A stretch of 64,000 nucleotides of DNA from NCBI GenBank assembly GCA_008692225.1, contig VICG01000001.1:2388501-2452500 (forward strand), in the 5' to 3' direction. The stretch comes from Monilinia fructicola (taxonomy: Eukaryota > Ascomycota > Leotiomycetes > Helotiales > Sclerotiniaceae). Positions 24,691 through 36,546 of this stretch are shown here, one piece after another (position 1 is the first letter of the stretch; the number at the start of each line of letters is the position of its first letter). The notes below the pieces were generated by a model, which worked only from the letters and a program-made list of their open reading frames with translations, was not told the origin of the DNA and did not search any database. The position numbers and the translations under genes were made by a program.

Positions 24691-26425
24691 ATATGTAGGT
24701 AAATTAGAATGATTAGGTTAATTATCAAGGTAACAAAGCAGGTCTTACAATATCACTTCTCATCCCCGCAATAAAATAAATATGTGTGTGTGCAAGGTAG
24801 TTTTAATTGTGCATGGGGAAGCTCTTGAACTCCATCTCATCAATTCCTCGATAATCCTTATTGTCACAGCAACCTAATTGGTTACAGTATAATCTAAATA
24901 GTAGAATTGATCAAAATGAACGAGTAATCCCCAAGATACGTTCAACACCATACTCTGTAGACTTCTCTCTCGTCATCTTATCCACAGATTCCTGAAATCC
25001 ACGACCATCAGCGGTGAGCCTCTGTATGGAAATATCCAAGGAAACTCTTTCAAAGCGAGCTATGCTGAGTGGGGAGTGGAGGAGTGGAGGAGTGGAGAAT
25101 GAGTGAGTACAGTATACAATACAGTAGCGGGAAGCTGTATACACTATACAGTAGTACGATACAGAGTACTGTAGAGTGAAGGTTACATAGGAGATGCGAG
25201 ATGCGAGATGCGAGGATTGCTCGGACAAAACCTTCGAAAGTTGAACCCTTGAAATAAGAATAACGGTAGGTAGGGGTATTTTCAGAATGTCGATATCGAT
25301 GATGCGTCTGTGCCATATCTACTTTCATACATTTTGTTTTTTTTTGGGGTTTTCTTTTTTTTTCCCTCGGTAATATAGACAAGGACAAGTCTCCAGCTCC
25401 AGTTAGGTCAATTGCGAAATGTCACATAATGGACCAAGCTTCTTTACACTTTTCTACCCGAGCTCAATCTTTTCTTCACATCCAATGCATCCCTTCCTCA
25501 TATCATCATTGATCAATATCCTATTAATGGTGCAGATCAAGCGCTTATTGTCAATAATTATGTGCCATTTCTAATCCTACCATTTGATCCTCAATGGCCT
25601 TTCTGCCGTCACATATGTCACATTTGTCACATTTGTCCATAATTAGCAACATATCCCGCTCCCAATGTGGTGTTATTTTTGGACATTCACATCTGTTGTA
25701 CATGCAGAAATTGAAGCTAATTAATCAATATTTCCAATAGTCTCGAGTTCGCTTATGCTCGCTGTATCTCCTTCGAGTCTTCTGCATCCGCTTCATCTTC
25801 TTGCCTCCTTTTCTTCAACCCCACACCAAATTTACATGTGCAATCATCCCAACTCCGTCTAGCGAGCCATGTGGCTTTAAGAACGTGCTACAAAAATCAT
25901 CCCATAAGAACTACGTAAGTTTAGGTCGAAGTTAACTTGAACCCTTTTTGATTTTGACAGTCATTCCTACAAATTGCGCCAGGTACGCACGTTCTTCTGT
26001 GCACATCCTTTACACTCACAGATTCTTCTTATTCTACGCATTCCCTGTTGTTGATAATCTGAAATAAATGAAAGGGCTGGCTCCGAAAGGGAGCTCGAGA
26101 CGAAAAGATAACATACACATCTAGCATCTACTACTGTATATATGTGAGTTACCAAGATTGTAGCTTCATTTCTTTTGATAACATATGAAGCACATGAAGC
26201 TTGGGTCTTAACGAGGACAATGTACTAAGATGTTTGTAGTGCTTACAGCCGATTGATCACTTGGCTCTAAATTCTCAACAAAACTATATGTATTTTTTGT
26301 GACATATGCTAAAATGCATCCCCTTTTATACTTTTACACCCTTCGTCTCAACTCTTTTCATCTATCTACGCGATCTGGCATGCTGGCATGGTGTTGGGGA
26401 TTGAGGCAGAAACTAAAGAGAATCG

Positions 26426-26664
26426 TTGAGGCTGGATCTAATGATTCTTAAGGCATCGAAATTACTGTCAGTGAGAGTGGGGGGAATGTATCCTGTACCA
26501 ACCACCAGGATGGTCAGTAATTATCATCTCATATCGGTAGGTACGCTGACATTACTGAGGCTGGTTGTGAAGCTTCTCAGGGCATCTAAGTTACAGGAGA
26601 CGTGAATGGGGAAGGAGATTTCCTCAACGATTCCAGTATCGTCTGATATCGGTAGGTAGGCTGA
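26426..26664. repeat. Diverged direct duplication, two copies
   Basis: Copy 1 (about 26426-26551) and copy 2 (about 26556-26664) share the ordered words TGAGGCTGG, GGCATC and ATATCGGTAGGTA, with substitutions and small indels between. It looks like an old tandem duplication. No reading frame is preserved. Confidence 0.6.
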
Positions 26665-29600
26665 AGGTCTCATTCTTCTTGTCTTGCTAGGTTAGGATGA
26701 GCTGGATGACACCCTTCCGAGAGGGGGTTTCAGCTATCATCCATGGATATCATATCATATCATTAATATGGTGTGGGTCATCACCATTGTCTCCATATAT
26801 CTGCCTGGTTGAAAAGTTAGATTATTTTTCCGAGACAAAAACACTCTCCGCGTTGTCCTCGTCAGGGTCGTCGTCGCCATTATTATTAATAAGAACGGGG
26901 GAAGGATAGCTTCAGCATCAATACTTTGGAAATTAATCTTACACCTATGTCTTCTGGCAGCTCGTAACGAGGTTTCCGATTGCGAACAACTGCACTACAA
27001 GGGGTCCGCAATCTCAGACTGCCGTTTAGGAGAAATTTGAGATATCGAGATTATTTATGAGTATGCTAGATATGCATGAGTAAGTTCAAACTTACAATTT
27101 CTTTTCATACAATATTAATTGACAATGTTGTGGAGAAGAAACAAAAGTCTATCGTCAAGATCAGACTTCCGGATCTACTCGTAAATCCACGACGATCTTC
27201 CATGGACAGGGGACGTTTACTTCGAAAATCCGACGTTTTTCCAACTGGTCAGGAAGTACGGAATAGATACTGTAGTAGAAAATTCAGAGTAGATATGTAC
27301 AAGAAACACACATGCGTATCTTATCCATTAATAACTTTATTAATATTCCCTGATACTCATAACGATATCTTCCAAATCGGGAATAATAGTCCCTAAGATG
27401 GTTATTAGCCCTCAATACGCCATTCGACTTCGAAATTTGAGCACCTACGCGAATGTAATCTATTTGTGCTCAGCCAGAGACGAATTTGATACATCTCATG
27501 ATTCTCTTGATTCTCTTATATTGTTCTATTCGCCATGTCAAATACTCAACTTCCATCATGGTGGAGCGTATTGATGTTGTACTGGACAGCAAAACTTCTA
27601 TGTAACCTTCGGTCCTTCTTGAAGTGACCTATCTCGTTGAGAGAATTCATTGTAATGGAGACCCGCATGAAGAATCGGTCATGTGAGGACAGTGTGAGTG
27701 CCCTTATCGCCAGCAATTGGTTGCAGAAAATATGCAAATATCGAGATCTGGAGAAGCTGTTGATGTATCTAGAGTCTTCGGCTGGGATGTTGAAATTACA
27801 CATACTTAACTCAACATTCATTTGCTACTTGCAAAGAGGTTTCGTTTTCTTTCGTTTTTTCCTTTGGTTGCAGATGAATCAATATTTCAAACTCCACAGA
27901 AACGTAACCTACATCATGTGTACTTTCAAGGCTTACATTTTTATCCACTTCCATACAGATCTCGTTCCTTTCGTACTTACAGTACAAATGCCGTACAAAT
28001 GCCATGCATTTCCAATACCTTACCGATAGCATATCGCATGAGAACAATACACTACTTCCGCAGGTGATAGAGACGGTGAGGCCTGAGACAAATCGATAGA
28101 GTAAGTAATGGGTCAATGAATCATGTATGTCAATGGCCTGCACAGTGCACCGTGATACCATGTGACTAGGGCGCTGAAAAATCACACAGTAATGTGAGGG
28201 GCAAGTTATTTTTTCATATTTGCGACGGCGATAGGTCTAATTGAGCTGACTGTGTACAGAGTACGGGATAGATTCTCAAATGCCTTTATGATACTGGGGA
28301 AACTTTACCGGGGCCCAGGGTAATTTTGATTTATCAGGAAATAATGCAGTACGGAGTACAGAGAACCGAGCATGATACAAGGGGTAACGAATCGTTTGAT
28401 ACGGAAACAATTTATTCAAGGAACAATAAGCAATCATTGGAAAGTTTGATTTGATTATCTTCTCTTTGCTCCGGGCCTGGAAAGGTTTAGATGAAAGCAT
28501 GCAACGGGAATGTACAGAAACGGCACAGTACAGTCTTTGCCTTCTCTCTTGCTTGCATGTGATGTGTTTTGCCGATGCTGATTATTCCTATATTGCATCA
28601 CATATAGAGTACTAAACATATTTGCAGATTCGGCAACCGCGGGAAATCGGAATGTTCTCTTTATCAGTCTCGCATTCATACTTCTCCTCCCTTGCACGAT
28701 CGATATGATATGTACGTACCGGTCTTGTACTGTACTGTACTGCACTGTCCTGTACATTGTTAGTACTCGGAAAAGGAGGTACCGTAAAATTCTCTACCTG
28801 CGTGAGTACTAGTAGGATCAGAAGATCTGCATGTGCATTCCCATCGTCGGTTGGGCATTTTCGGGAGCTGTGGAGAGAGAGGTAGATAGAGGATGGCAAG
28901 AAGGATTATCTTTCCGACTTTCAACATTTTCAAGCAGCCTCCCTGATTTTCGACGTTGTTGTTCTTGGTATCACAATTAGTGTATTGATGCTGGCAATGG
29001 CGATAATGCCATATTCCTTATCACTCACTCACTCACTTGCCACCAACAATATTCATCATGTCAACGATCTTATTCACTTTACTGTACATATATATACCTT
29101 GCAGACCCGTTTGATGTGAGTGTTCATGCTAGTAATATCTAGACCCAGCGGTTCCAATTATTTTACAAGACTTTGAAGAATTTGTGCAGGCTTCAACCTT
29201 GGAAAATTGCTGTAATTTACAGTAGAGTAGAGTGAGAGTGATCACTTAGGGGCCATAACCTTACCCCTTCATCGACGGACCGCACCGCATAAGTTAAACG
29301 AGCTTTCGAATCCAAGTTTTCCACTTAACAATTGGGCATAGATACTCTAGTATACAGTGCTCTAGAAGTCTAAGGCCGTCCTCAATTTTTGATTAGTGGC
29401 TCTATGGAGAAGATATAATTTCTTTTAGTTTCGGAATTAGATGCGCAAGCCGGTGCCCGATAACCCGATAAAAAGGCGGTATGATATGAAATAAAAAAGG
29501 GTCTGATTTACAGATTTTCTTCTAGCATCATCCTCGATCGAATCATGATGAATGATGAGCAAATCATTCGTCAATGGATAATTCAAATGGCTCAATTGAC

Positions 29601-30329
29601 GAATTATATTTGGTAGCTGGGGTAAGACGAAAAAAGAGGTGACTCGGCGCGTAGATGCAGAACTATTGATCATTCAAACCCAATCACGAAAACTTCTACA
29701 GGATCCATTTGACCAAGCTCGAGTATTATTGGAACATCTTCTATTTTTCACTTTTTGTCCTGCATGAGATGTGAGGATGTGAATATTCCGCATGCTACCC
29801 TGGCCAAACCTCCCTAATTGGGTCTAAGCTTCCTGTGATGCAGGGTCGCAAGGCTCGCAACTTGATCGTCTCAATGGCTCAATGGGCTGGCAGGCGAGGG
29901 CCTTGTGGCATCGTGTGGCATTAATCTCAAGAATAGTCACAATCTTTCATGCAGGACCGCCGAGCATAGTTCACAATACAAAAAAGCCGGGACGTTATCC
30001 TGCTCATTGGTGTGCTCTGATATACTTGAGGCCATGATATATCGTCTCGTTTCAAAATGGCGATACATATACTGCCATAGACGCTGTCAACTTTATCCTG
30101 ATTTCTCCTTCTGACCCCTTCAGCACTTTTGCGATTACTTCATGTCAGATTGAAGTCTGTATATATTGGCTTCAGAATTGCTTTATCGTCGTTATCTTGG
30201 TGCATAATAATTCATCAGTACTTGTCTCGACTTGTAGAAGACAACCCGGCAACGGGAAAGCAAGCAGTCTTGCAAATTTCTTGTGTAGCCCGAGTTATCA
30301 GTTGATACCCCGCCTTTGTACCGTGCAAA

Positions 30330-33129
30330 ATGGTAAGTCAGAAACGCTATGTCAGTGGTGTATTGACGTATATTTGCGTATGATGCTAATCATATGATTC
30401 AACCAGGCTAGGACCCCTTTAACAGCCATCGACACTCGGGTAGAGATGTTCCAAAGAGGCTTTGCTAGTCAACCTAGAAATACATTTTCAGAGTTCAAAG
30501 AAACACAGCATCGCCTCGAACGACCTTTATCATCCGCAACTATATTCGATACAGATTTTGAGGACGACGTCAGCGACAGCGAGGAATTCGAGGACGATCA
30601 AAAATGCTCCACAATATGTGGAAGAAGCCCAATATGGGTCAGATTTTGAAGAAGATTTGGACTATCCGCGTCTGAGCTACAGATCAGTATGTACAACGTT
30701 CCATACCTCTTATCTCTCGTACTAATCTGTCACCATTCAGGGCGGTCGAGCAAGTGAAACTACCTTATCTTCATACGAAGAAGTATTCACACCCACTTCG
30801 GCCACGAACGAATTCCAGTCATTTAATTTCGACCTGGACCCAAAGAAGCCAGTCGAGGGACCTCGGGGACCGCATTTATTTCGCAGCTCTGTATCTTCAT
30901 CTCTGGATATTCCTAATGAATATGTTATGGAAATGTCGCCAATAACCCCACAGTCATCAGCACTCACCGAACTACGTCCAGTTAGTCCACCCACATCAGC
31001 GTCACCAAACGGTTCTATGAGACGCCAGAGATTGTCTCTGTTGACCGAGAACATCGCAAATCTAAACTTGAACGATATCACTCAATGGACACCACGCCAA
31101 GTCGCAAGATGGATGCACGATGCAGGTTTCGAATGGTCAATCGTCGAGAAGTTTGAAGAGAATGACATCTCCGGCGCGATCTTGACCACTCTTAAATTCG
31201 AGGATCTCCGAGAATTGGGCATTTCATCATTTGGACAGCGCACAAAGGTCTGGAACGAAATCCACATCCTTCGAGGAAGTGCTCCAACCACACCGAAGCC
31301 AGTTACTCCTATAGAAGAAACTTCCCCAGCCACGGAATTTCGTTCGAGGAGAGATAGGTCGGAAAGAGGTAGGGAGGAAGATCCTTCGACGGGCCAAGAG
31401 CGACATCAATCGCGAAGACGTAAGGGCTCAAGAAGGGCCCATAAACATGAGACTGTATTGCCTTTGGAATCTATTTCGATTGTGGGCATCGAGCAACTTA
31501 TGCCAAAACCACATAAGTGCTCCAAGGGAGAAAACTGCGCCAAATGGAGAAAACAACAACGGTTGATTGCTGCTTTCAACAAAGATCATCCGATTAGTCC
31601 TGAAGGTACGTTCATAATTCGTTACAGAGTATTCGAAAAGACCCCCAATACTAACAATTGGACAGAAGGTGGCTCGTTACTTATTGCTGGAGATCCAGGG
31701 AATGCTCTTACAGCTCGTCCAATCTCCGATGCGGTACCTTCAGTGGTTGCATCCTCCGACGTTCTTGGTCCTGGTTCAACCCCTGCTCTTCGTTATTTGG
31801 AAGAGGAGAATCTTCGAAATGTTCAATTGCGCGATCCCCAAGATAATGTCAAGCAATTCATCAAATTTCAGCATCTGGCACCCAATCAATCATCTGAGGA
31901 ACCACCAACTCCACCATATGAAATGTTTCCGCCATTGAAAGGACCAATTGCAGGCCTTCGGGGTTTACCCAAACTTTCCATTCCTCCACCTCGCCCTGCA
32001 CAACCCATCAGGTCCCAAAGTGCCAATGGTTATGGCCCATGCAGTGCAACGGCCGTGCCAAACAGCGCTAATCCGTTCTCGCCTTACCAAATGGATCGCG
32101 CAGAAGCTCTCTCCCCCGATCTCCGTAATGAAAATCGCTCGCCATCTGTCTACCGATTCGGTACCCCCTTTTCCGAAATGGACGTACCTGTTACCGCCGT
32201 GCCTATGAGTCCGGTCGCGAGGGAAGCTTCTCAATCTGTTCCGCCCAACATGACTTACCGTCCAACCACCAATGTCACCATGAACAACCCTCTCCAGCGC
32301 AGTCTCTCTCGCATCTCTAACCGTCGTCCCTCCCTTCTTCCTCGCGTCGACGAATATCGAGCTACCCAAACCACCCAAACTTCCCCTCTGGCCCAAGGAC
32401 AAACTGTTCCCAGCGAGCCAGCCCACACTTTCCCCGAAACAACCGCCAACGCATCCAAAGATCCCAGTCACACCGCTCACCCTCGCGACCTCCATCCGCG
32501 CCTACTCCACCACGGATCCCTGGGCTCAATTCAGCGCTCCCCTTCCCGCTCCCGCTTCTACCTCCACCCCCTTGCCACCCGTACCCTCCTCCACCTCCTC
32601 CACCTCATCTTCTCCTGAAAAGGACGCCCCCTCCTACGCTGGTTGGATGAAGAAGCGCCGCACCAAGATGCTCCGCCACGAATGGCACGAGCACCACTTC
32701 ACACTCCGGGGTACCACCCTCGCCATGCACAAAGACGCGCGAGCCCTCGATGTCCTCGAATGCATCGACGTGGATGATTACGCCATCGCATGTTCCTCGC
32801 TCGCCTCCTCGTCCAAGCTGAATGCCGCGTTTAAACGCGTCAATATTGCGATGGGCCGCGGTGGCAGTGGGGATCGGGACAAGAAAGTGGATGTCTTTTC
32901 CTTTCAGCTCATCCCGCAGGCGATCGAGAAGGGCGTGAAGTTGAGGAAGCGCGATAGTTTGATGCCTGGCGGTATGAGCGGGGCTGCGGGGAACAATAAT
33001 AAAACGCACTATTTTGCCGTGAAGAGTCGAGATGAGAGGATTGATTGGATGAGGGAGTTGATGTTGGCCAAGGCGCTGAAGCAGAAGAGCGAGGGGTATG
33101 AGGTTAATGTTAATGGGAATACGATTTGA
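30330..33129 (+). CDS. SAM- and PH-domain protein (Boi/Pob1-like), two frameshifts
   Basis: Exons: 30330..30332 (only the ATG), 30407..30686, 30741..31605 and 31666..33129. The product starts MARTPLTAIDTRVEMFQRG. A SAM domain (WTPRQVARWMHDAGFEW through LRELGISSFGQRTKVWNEI) is encoded about 31084-31275. A basic Cys-containing motif (KPHKCSKGENCAKWRKQQR) and a long Pro/Ser-rich linker follow. A C-terminal PH domain starts at YAGWMKKRRTKMLRHEWHEH and ends near RDERIDWMRELMLAK. Family knowledge: SAM plus PH proteins such as Boi1/2 and Pob1 work at the growing cell tip with formin and exocyst; no SH3 domain is seen here. Two single-base shifts break the frame: an A5 run near 30600, where four A are expected, and a net +1 within about 32400-32460. 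Removing both gives about 869 residues. A 55-nt intron could explain the second, but its donor (GTTCCC) is poor. Confidence 0.8.
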
Positions 33130-35587
33130 TGTCATGTTTTATGTCTTATGTCTGATGATGGATGAATTGGGATTCGGGGTTTGATACCACATTTTGTTGT
33201 TTATCTTCTTCTTCAAATACCCTATATGAATAGGAGAGTTTGGCGAGTTTTATCTGTGCGGTTTGGGGGAGAGGTTTCTATTCATTCTCTTGCCTCTAGC
33301 CTGGTGTTTTTTTTTTTTTTTTTTACCCAAGGTTAGATAGGGCTTGATGTCTCATTTCATATTTCACATATTATTATTTAACGAACAAGCTGAGAGCAAT
33401 CTCCTTCCAGGTAGGCGGCGTTGTTGTGGATTTTTCTTCCTTTTCTCGGCAGTCTGAAGAAGTAGTATTGGTGTGGGCGAGAAGTAGGAAAAGAGAAAAC
33501 AGGAAGACAAAGATGGATGGATGGATGGATGGATGGATGGATGGATGGATGGATGGATAATCAAAGATGGATGAATAAATGGAGATGGACATGGAGATGG
33601 AAATGGATATGAATCTGAACATTCATTCATTTATATAATGACGGAGGAAATCTGATATTGATTGTTAATTGTATTTAGGAAATTGAATCGAGAGTAATTA
33701 TATATAAATGTTTTCGTTTATCTTTACTTTAGCCTGCCTCCCTTAATATGCTTGCTTCCATTATGTGTCTTTGATTTGAGAGAGTGCTTTATCCTTATTC
33801 AATTGCTTATGTGTGAAATATATATATATATTTTATTGTGTTCACCAACGGTCAATGCTTACGGTCTGTGCCGTACGCCAACCGTTGGCAGCAATGTATA
33901 ATCAGGAGGGAGACAAGTTCACATATCCCTATATCCTGTCGTGATTCTCTTCCTCGAAGAACACCTCTAGCAATCTATTGTATCAATAATCCAACTAGTC
34001 TGTCCCCTTGATCACATTATGAGTTGTGGTATTTATAGGGAGAATGCAGGACGGAAATAGTATGCGTCCGAAGGTAGCTCTATGTCGATATACTTTTGCT
34101 GGAGAATGCGCAAATGCGAAGATTAAATGAACAATAAATGAGCCGTTTGAGATGTTAGACACCCTTAATATGACACAAAATAACAACAACCACTCTGTAC
34201 AAAGTATGTAGTTGTACGGAGTAGAGATAATATCGCTCCCTGTTCCAATGATGATCATTGCCTTTCATTACAATCATCAAGGGACGTTGTCATTTTTTTT
34301 ACCTTTTACCAGTGACCGTTGCAAAGTGTATATTTCACCTAGTGTACGAGGTTACTTTTTAGATTCAATCTCTATAATAAACTTTTAACCGACCGTTGGG
34401 CTTTCCACACGAAAAGTTTCTTCGCCTCGCTTCTCGACCTCCTCCCCTTTACACTCATGCGCGAATTTGAAGCTATTCAACCTTTTCCGCCAGCATCTCG
34501 CAAATCACTCGTAGAATGAGGGGAAGCGAAAGAGTAAGGAGATTAATTACTGTATATTGATGAATGGCGCAATTGATATTGTGCATTTACGTGTGATAAG
34601 AATTGAGGTACATTGCTAAAAAGCTTGTGCAAACGAATAAAGAGCTTACCCTTCGATCCTGAAAAGGTTTAAATGGAGGAGAGCGACGAAACGAAAGGCT
34701 TCGATCTGGAAAGATTTGAAATGAGAAAGCTTCCAGTGGGGGAATCGAAAAGAACGAAAAAGAAAAAGTAAAGTTGAGAGATCGTCAAGAGCAATCTAGT
34801 ACTAGTGTCTCCACTTAATATACCTGCTGGTAGATATGAAACCTCGACGTATAATTTGAACATACGTTTTAGCTTTTACGATGGCCGGTTTACTGCTATG
34901 TACCATGCTCTCGTACCTTGATCGTTCTTTATCGCCGATATACTGTCCAGGTCTCGGGAAAACAATAGGGAATGCTGCCTTAACGCGTGCATCGCACTGG
35001 GGTTTGACAGCTCGCAATGGAATACTCTAGAGCAACTGTTCACGCTTTCGATGCATCCTCAGCGTTGTTTTCTCAGATAGAAACGCCAAGGCTGGTCTGG
35101 GCTCACAGGAGGGAGACCTGCTGTCGATAGTTTGGTAAAGCTTCATCAGTCGGATGGAACTATCAGGTTGAAAGAATGCGAATGGATGCCAAGGCGAAAT
35201 ATTCACATTGGTTTATTTCATCAGTGAAGGCTGCGCGATGAACATGTTTAACAAATCAGTTGATGTCTTTCATTCTGATGTATTTGAATCAGGTTATTTA
35301 GAATCTCTTTCACAAAGCCATCAGATTGTTCATGTAGTGTGAATGGACAGTGTGTATTGCAGACAGATCGAAAACATCAAATTTGACTATATAAAGAGAG
35401 ACTAAAACACAAGACATAAAAGCTCCACAACCCATCCCCTTCCGTCGAAGCCCCATTGATGCAAAAATAACAAACACAAATCATCAAGAATGGAGAAGAT
35501 ATCTCAAGAACACACCGAGTGAACCTATCGGCAAACTGAAAAGCCTTCCAGTCACATGGAGTTCTTGTTGATTCCAAGGAAAACCAC
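33130..35587. other. Intergenic, no gene recognised
   Basis: Contains a T17-18 run (about 33308-33325), a GGAT microsatellite (33512-33558) and AT-rich sequence without coding evidence. The 3' ends of the converging SAM/PH and Nep1-like genes both face into this region. Confidence 0.5.
33512..33558. repeat. (GGAT)n microsatellite
   Basis: About eleven uninterrupted GGAT tetramers. It lies about 380 bp past the stop of the SAM/PH gene. Confidence 0.95.
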
Positions 35588-36448
35588 TTAGAGAGCAGCC
35601 TTTTGGAGGTTGGCGTTGAAGTTTTTGTCAATGAATGGGCAGACAGCGCTTCCGAAGCTGGTGTCTCTCAAAGCATTCTGGGACACTGGTGGCAAGAAAT
35701 CGTACCACATCATTGGCATGTCTCTTCCGACAGTGTCGGTGAATCCCAATTCGTGGTTCTTTGGGAAAGAGGCGAAGTAGTTGATCAAGACTCTTTGAGT
35801 AGATCTTGGTGGGTTGGTGTTCTTCTTCATGCTTCCGTGACCGGAGGCAGCAGCACCGATCAAGACTGGAGCAGCAACGGTTGGGTTGTTAATCCAGACG
35901 ACAACGTGCTCCCAGTCGTGACGGTGACCGCCAACAACGTTTCCGGCCGCTGGTTGATCCTTGGGGAAATCTACAAGAGTAAGTCAGGAGGGAGATCGAA
36001 GGCTCATGGAGTAGTAGAATCACTTACACCAAGCGTACATGATACCGTATCTGTTTCCATACCATCCACCGCGAACATAGGTTTGACCCTTAGTCATATC
36101 ACGGCAGCCGGCAGAGACGTTTCCAGTGTCTTGGAGACCACCACTAAGAAATTTGTAAGCAAAGAGGCATCAAGCAAAAGAGAGAGAAGAGCTGTTTTCG
36201 TACCTAGTGTTACCTCTGCCATCAACAGCGCTGTATGGTTGACAACCGTGAGAAATCAAGAGGAAAGGCTCGAATTTCTTCAAGTTGGTACCCAAGTTTC
36301 CACCTGGGAGGGTTTCTGGCCATGGGTTGATGGAGTCGTGGGCAACGACACCGCGGGCTTGGATGGAGTTGCCTTCCTCGATGGGAGCAGCTTGGACCGC
36401 GGCAGCGGCGGCAAAGAGAGAGACGAGCTTGGTGCTGGAGAAATGCAT
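35588..36448 (-). CDS. Necrosis- and ethylene-inducing (Nep1-like) secreted protein
   Basis: Three exons: 36204..36448, 36028..36143 and 35588..35970, predicting 247 residues. A signal peptide covers about residues 1-20 (hydrophobic Ala-rich core, cleavage near VQA-AP). The NPP1 domain holds the diagnostic heptapeptide GHRHDWE at about 135-141. It also has the Cys pair of type I NLPs (Cys69 and Cys95) flanking the splice junction. Family knowledge: type I NLPs are secreted and bind glycosylated sphingolipids of plant plasma membranes; many, but not all, are cytolytic in dicots. The open frame is intact with GTACGA and GTAAGT donors, and the length is normal. It resembles the NEP1/NEP2 proteins of Botrytis, but I cannot say which. 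The 5' flank carries a 15-bp tandem repeat. No related pathogenicity genes are adjacent. Confidence 0.92.
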
Positions 36449-36503
36449 TTTGAATTATTTAGTTGATTGTGATGAAGCTGTTGCTAACGAACGTGTGTTG
36501 AAC

Positions 36504-36546
36504 GAATGAATGTTGAGTGAATGAATGTTGAGTGAATGAATGTTGA
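36504..36546. repeat. 15-bp tandem repeat upstream of the Nep1-like gene
   Basis: Three copies of GAATGAATGTTGAGT-type units end about 55 bp upstream of the Nep1-like start codon. They probably lie in the 5' UTR or core promoter. No known binding motif was recognised. Confidence 0.8.

Larger units (their letters stand above)
21995..30329. other. Gene desert, about 8 kb
   Basis: I found no gene on either strand. Open frames are short, mutually overlapping and lack motifs. The DNA is AT-rich with small repeats: ATAAAAGATT tandem copies (24651-24690), GGAGTGGA copies (25075-25105) and a diverged 110-125 bp duplication (26426-26664). The stretch 22034-22400 is the likely promoter and leader of the Zn2Cys6 gene, and the last few hundred bases are the promoter of the SAM/PH gene. 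The desert could hold non-coding RNA or old, decayed transposon sequence; neither is shown. Confidence 0.45.

Noticed and set aside
27637..28029. 130-codon plus-strand open frame in the gene desert
   Set aside because: Composition is AT-driven (Phe, Ile, Tyr, Lys), there is no motif, and the opposite strand is open over the same stretch.
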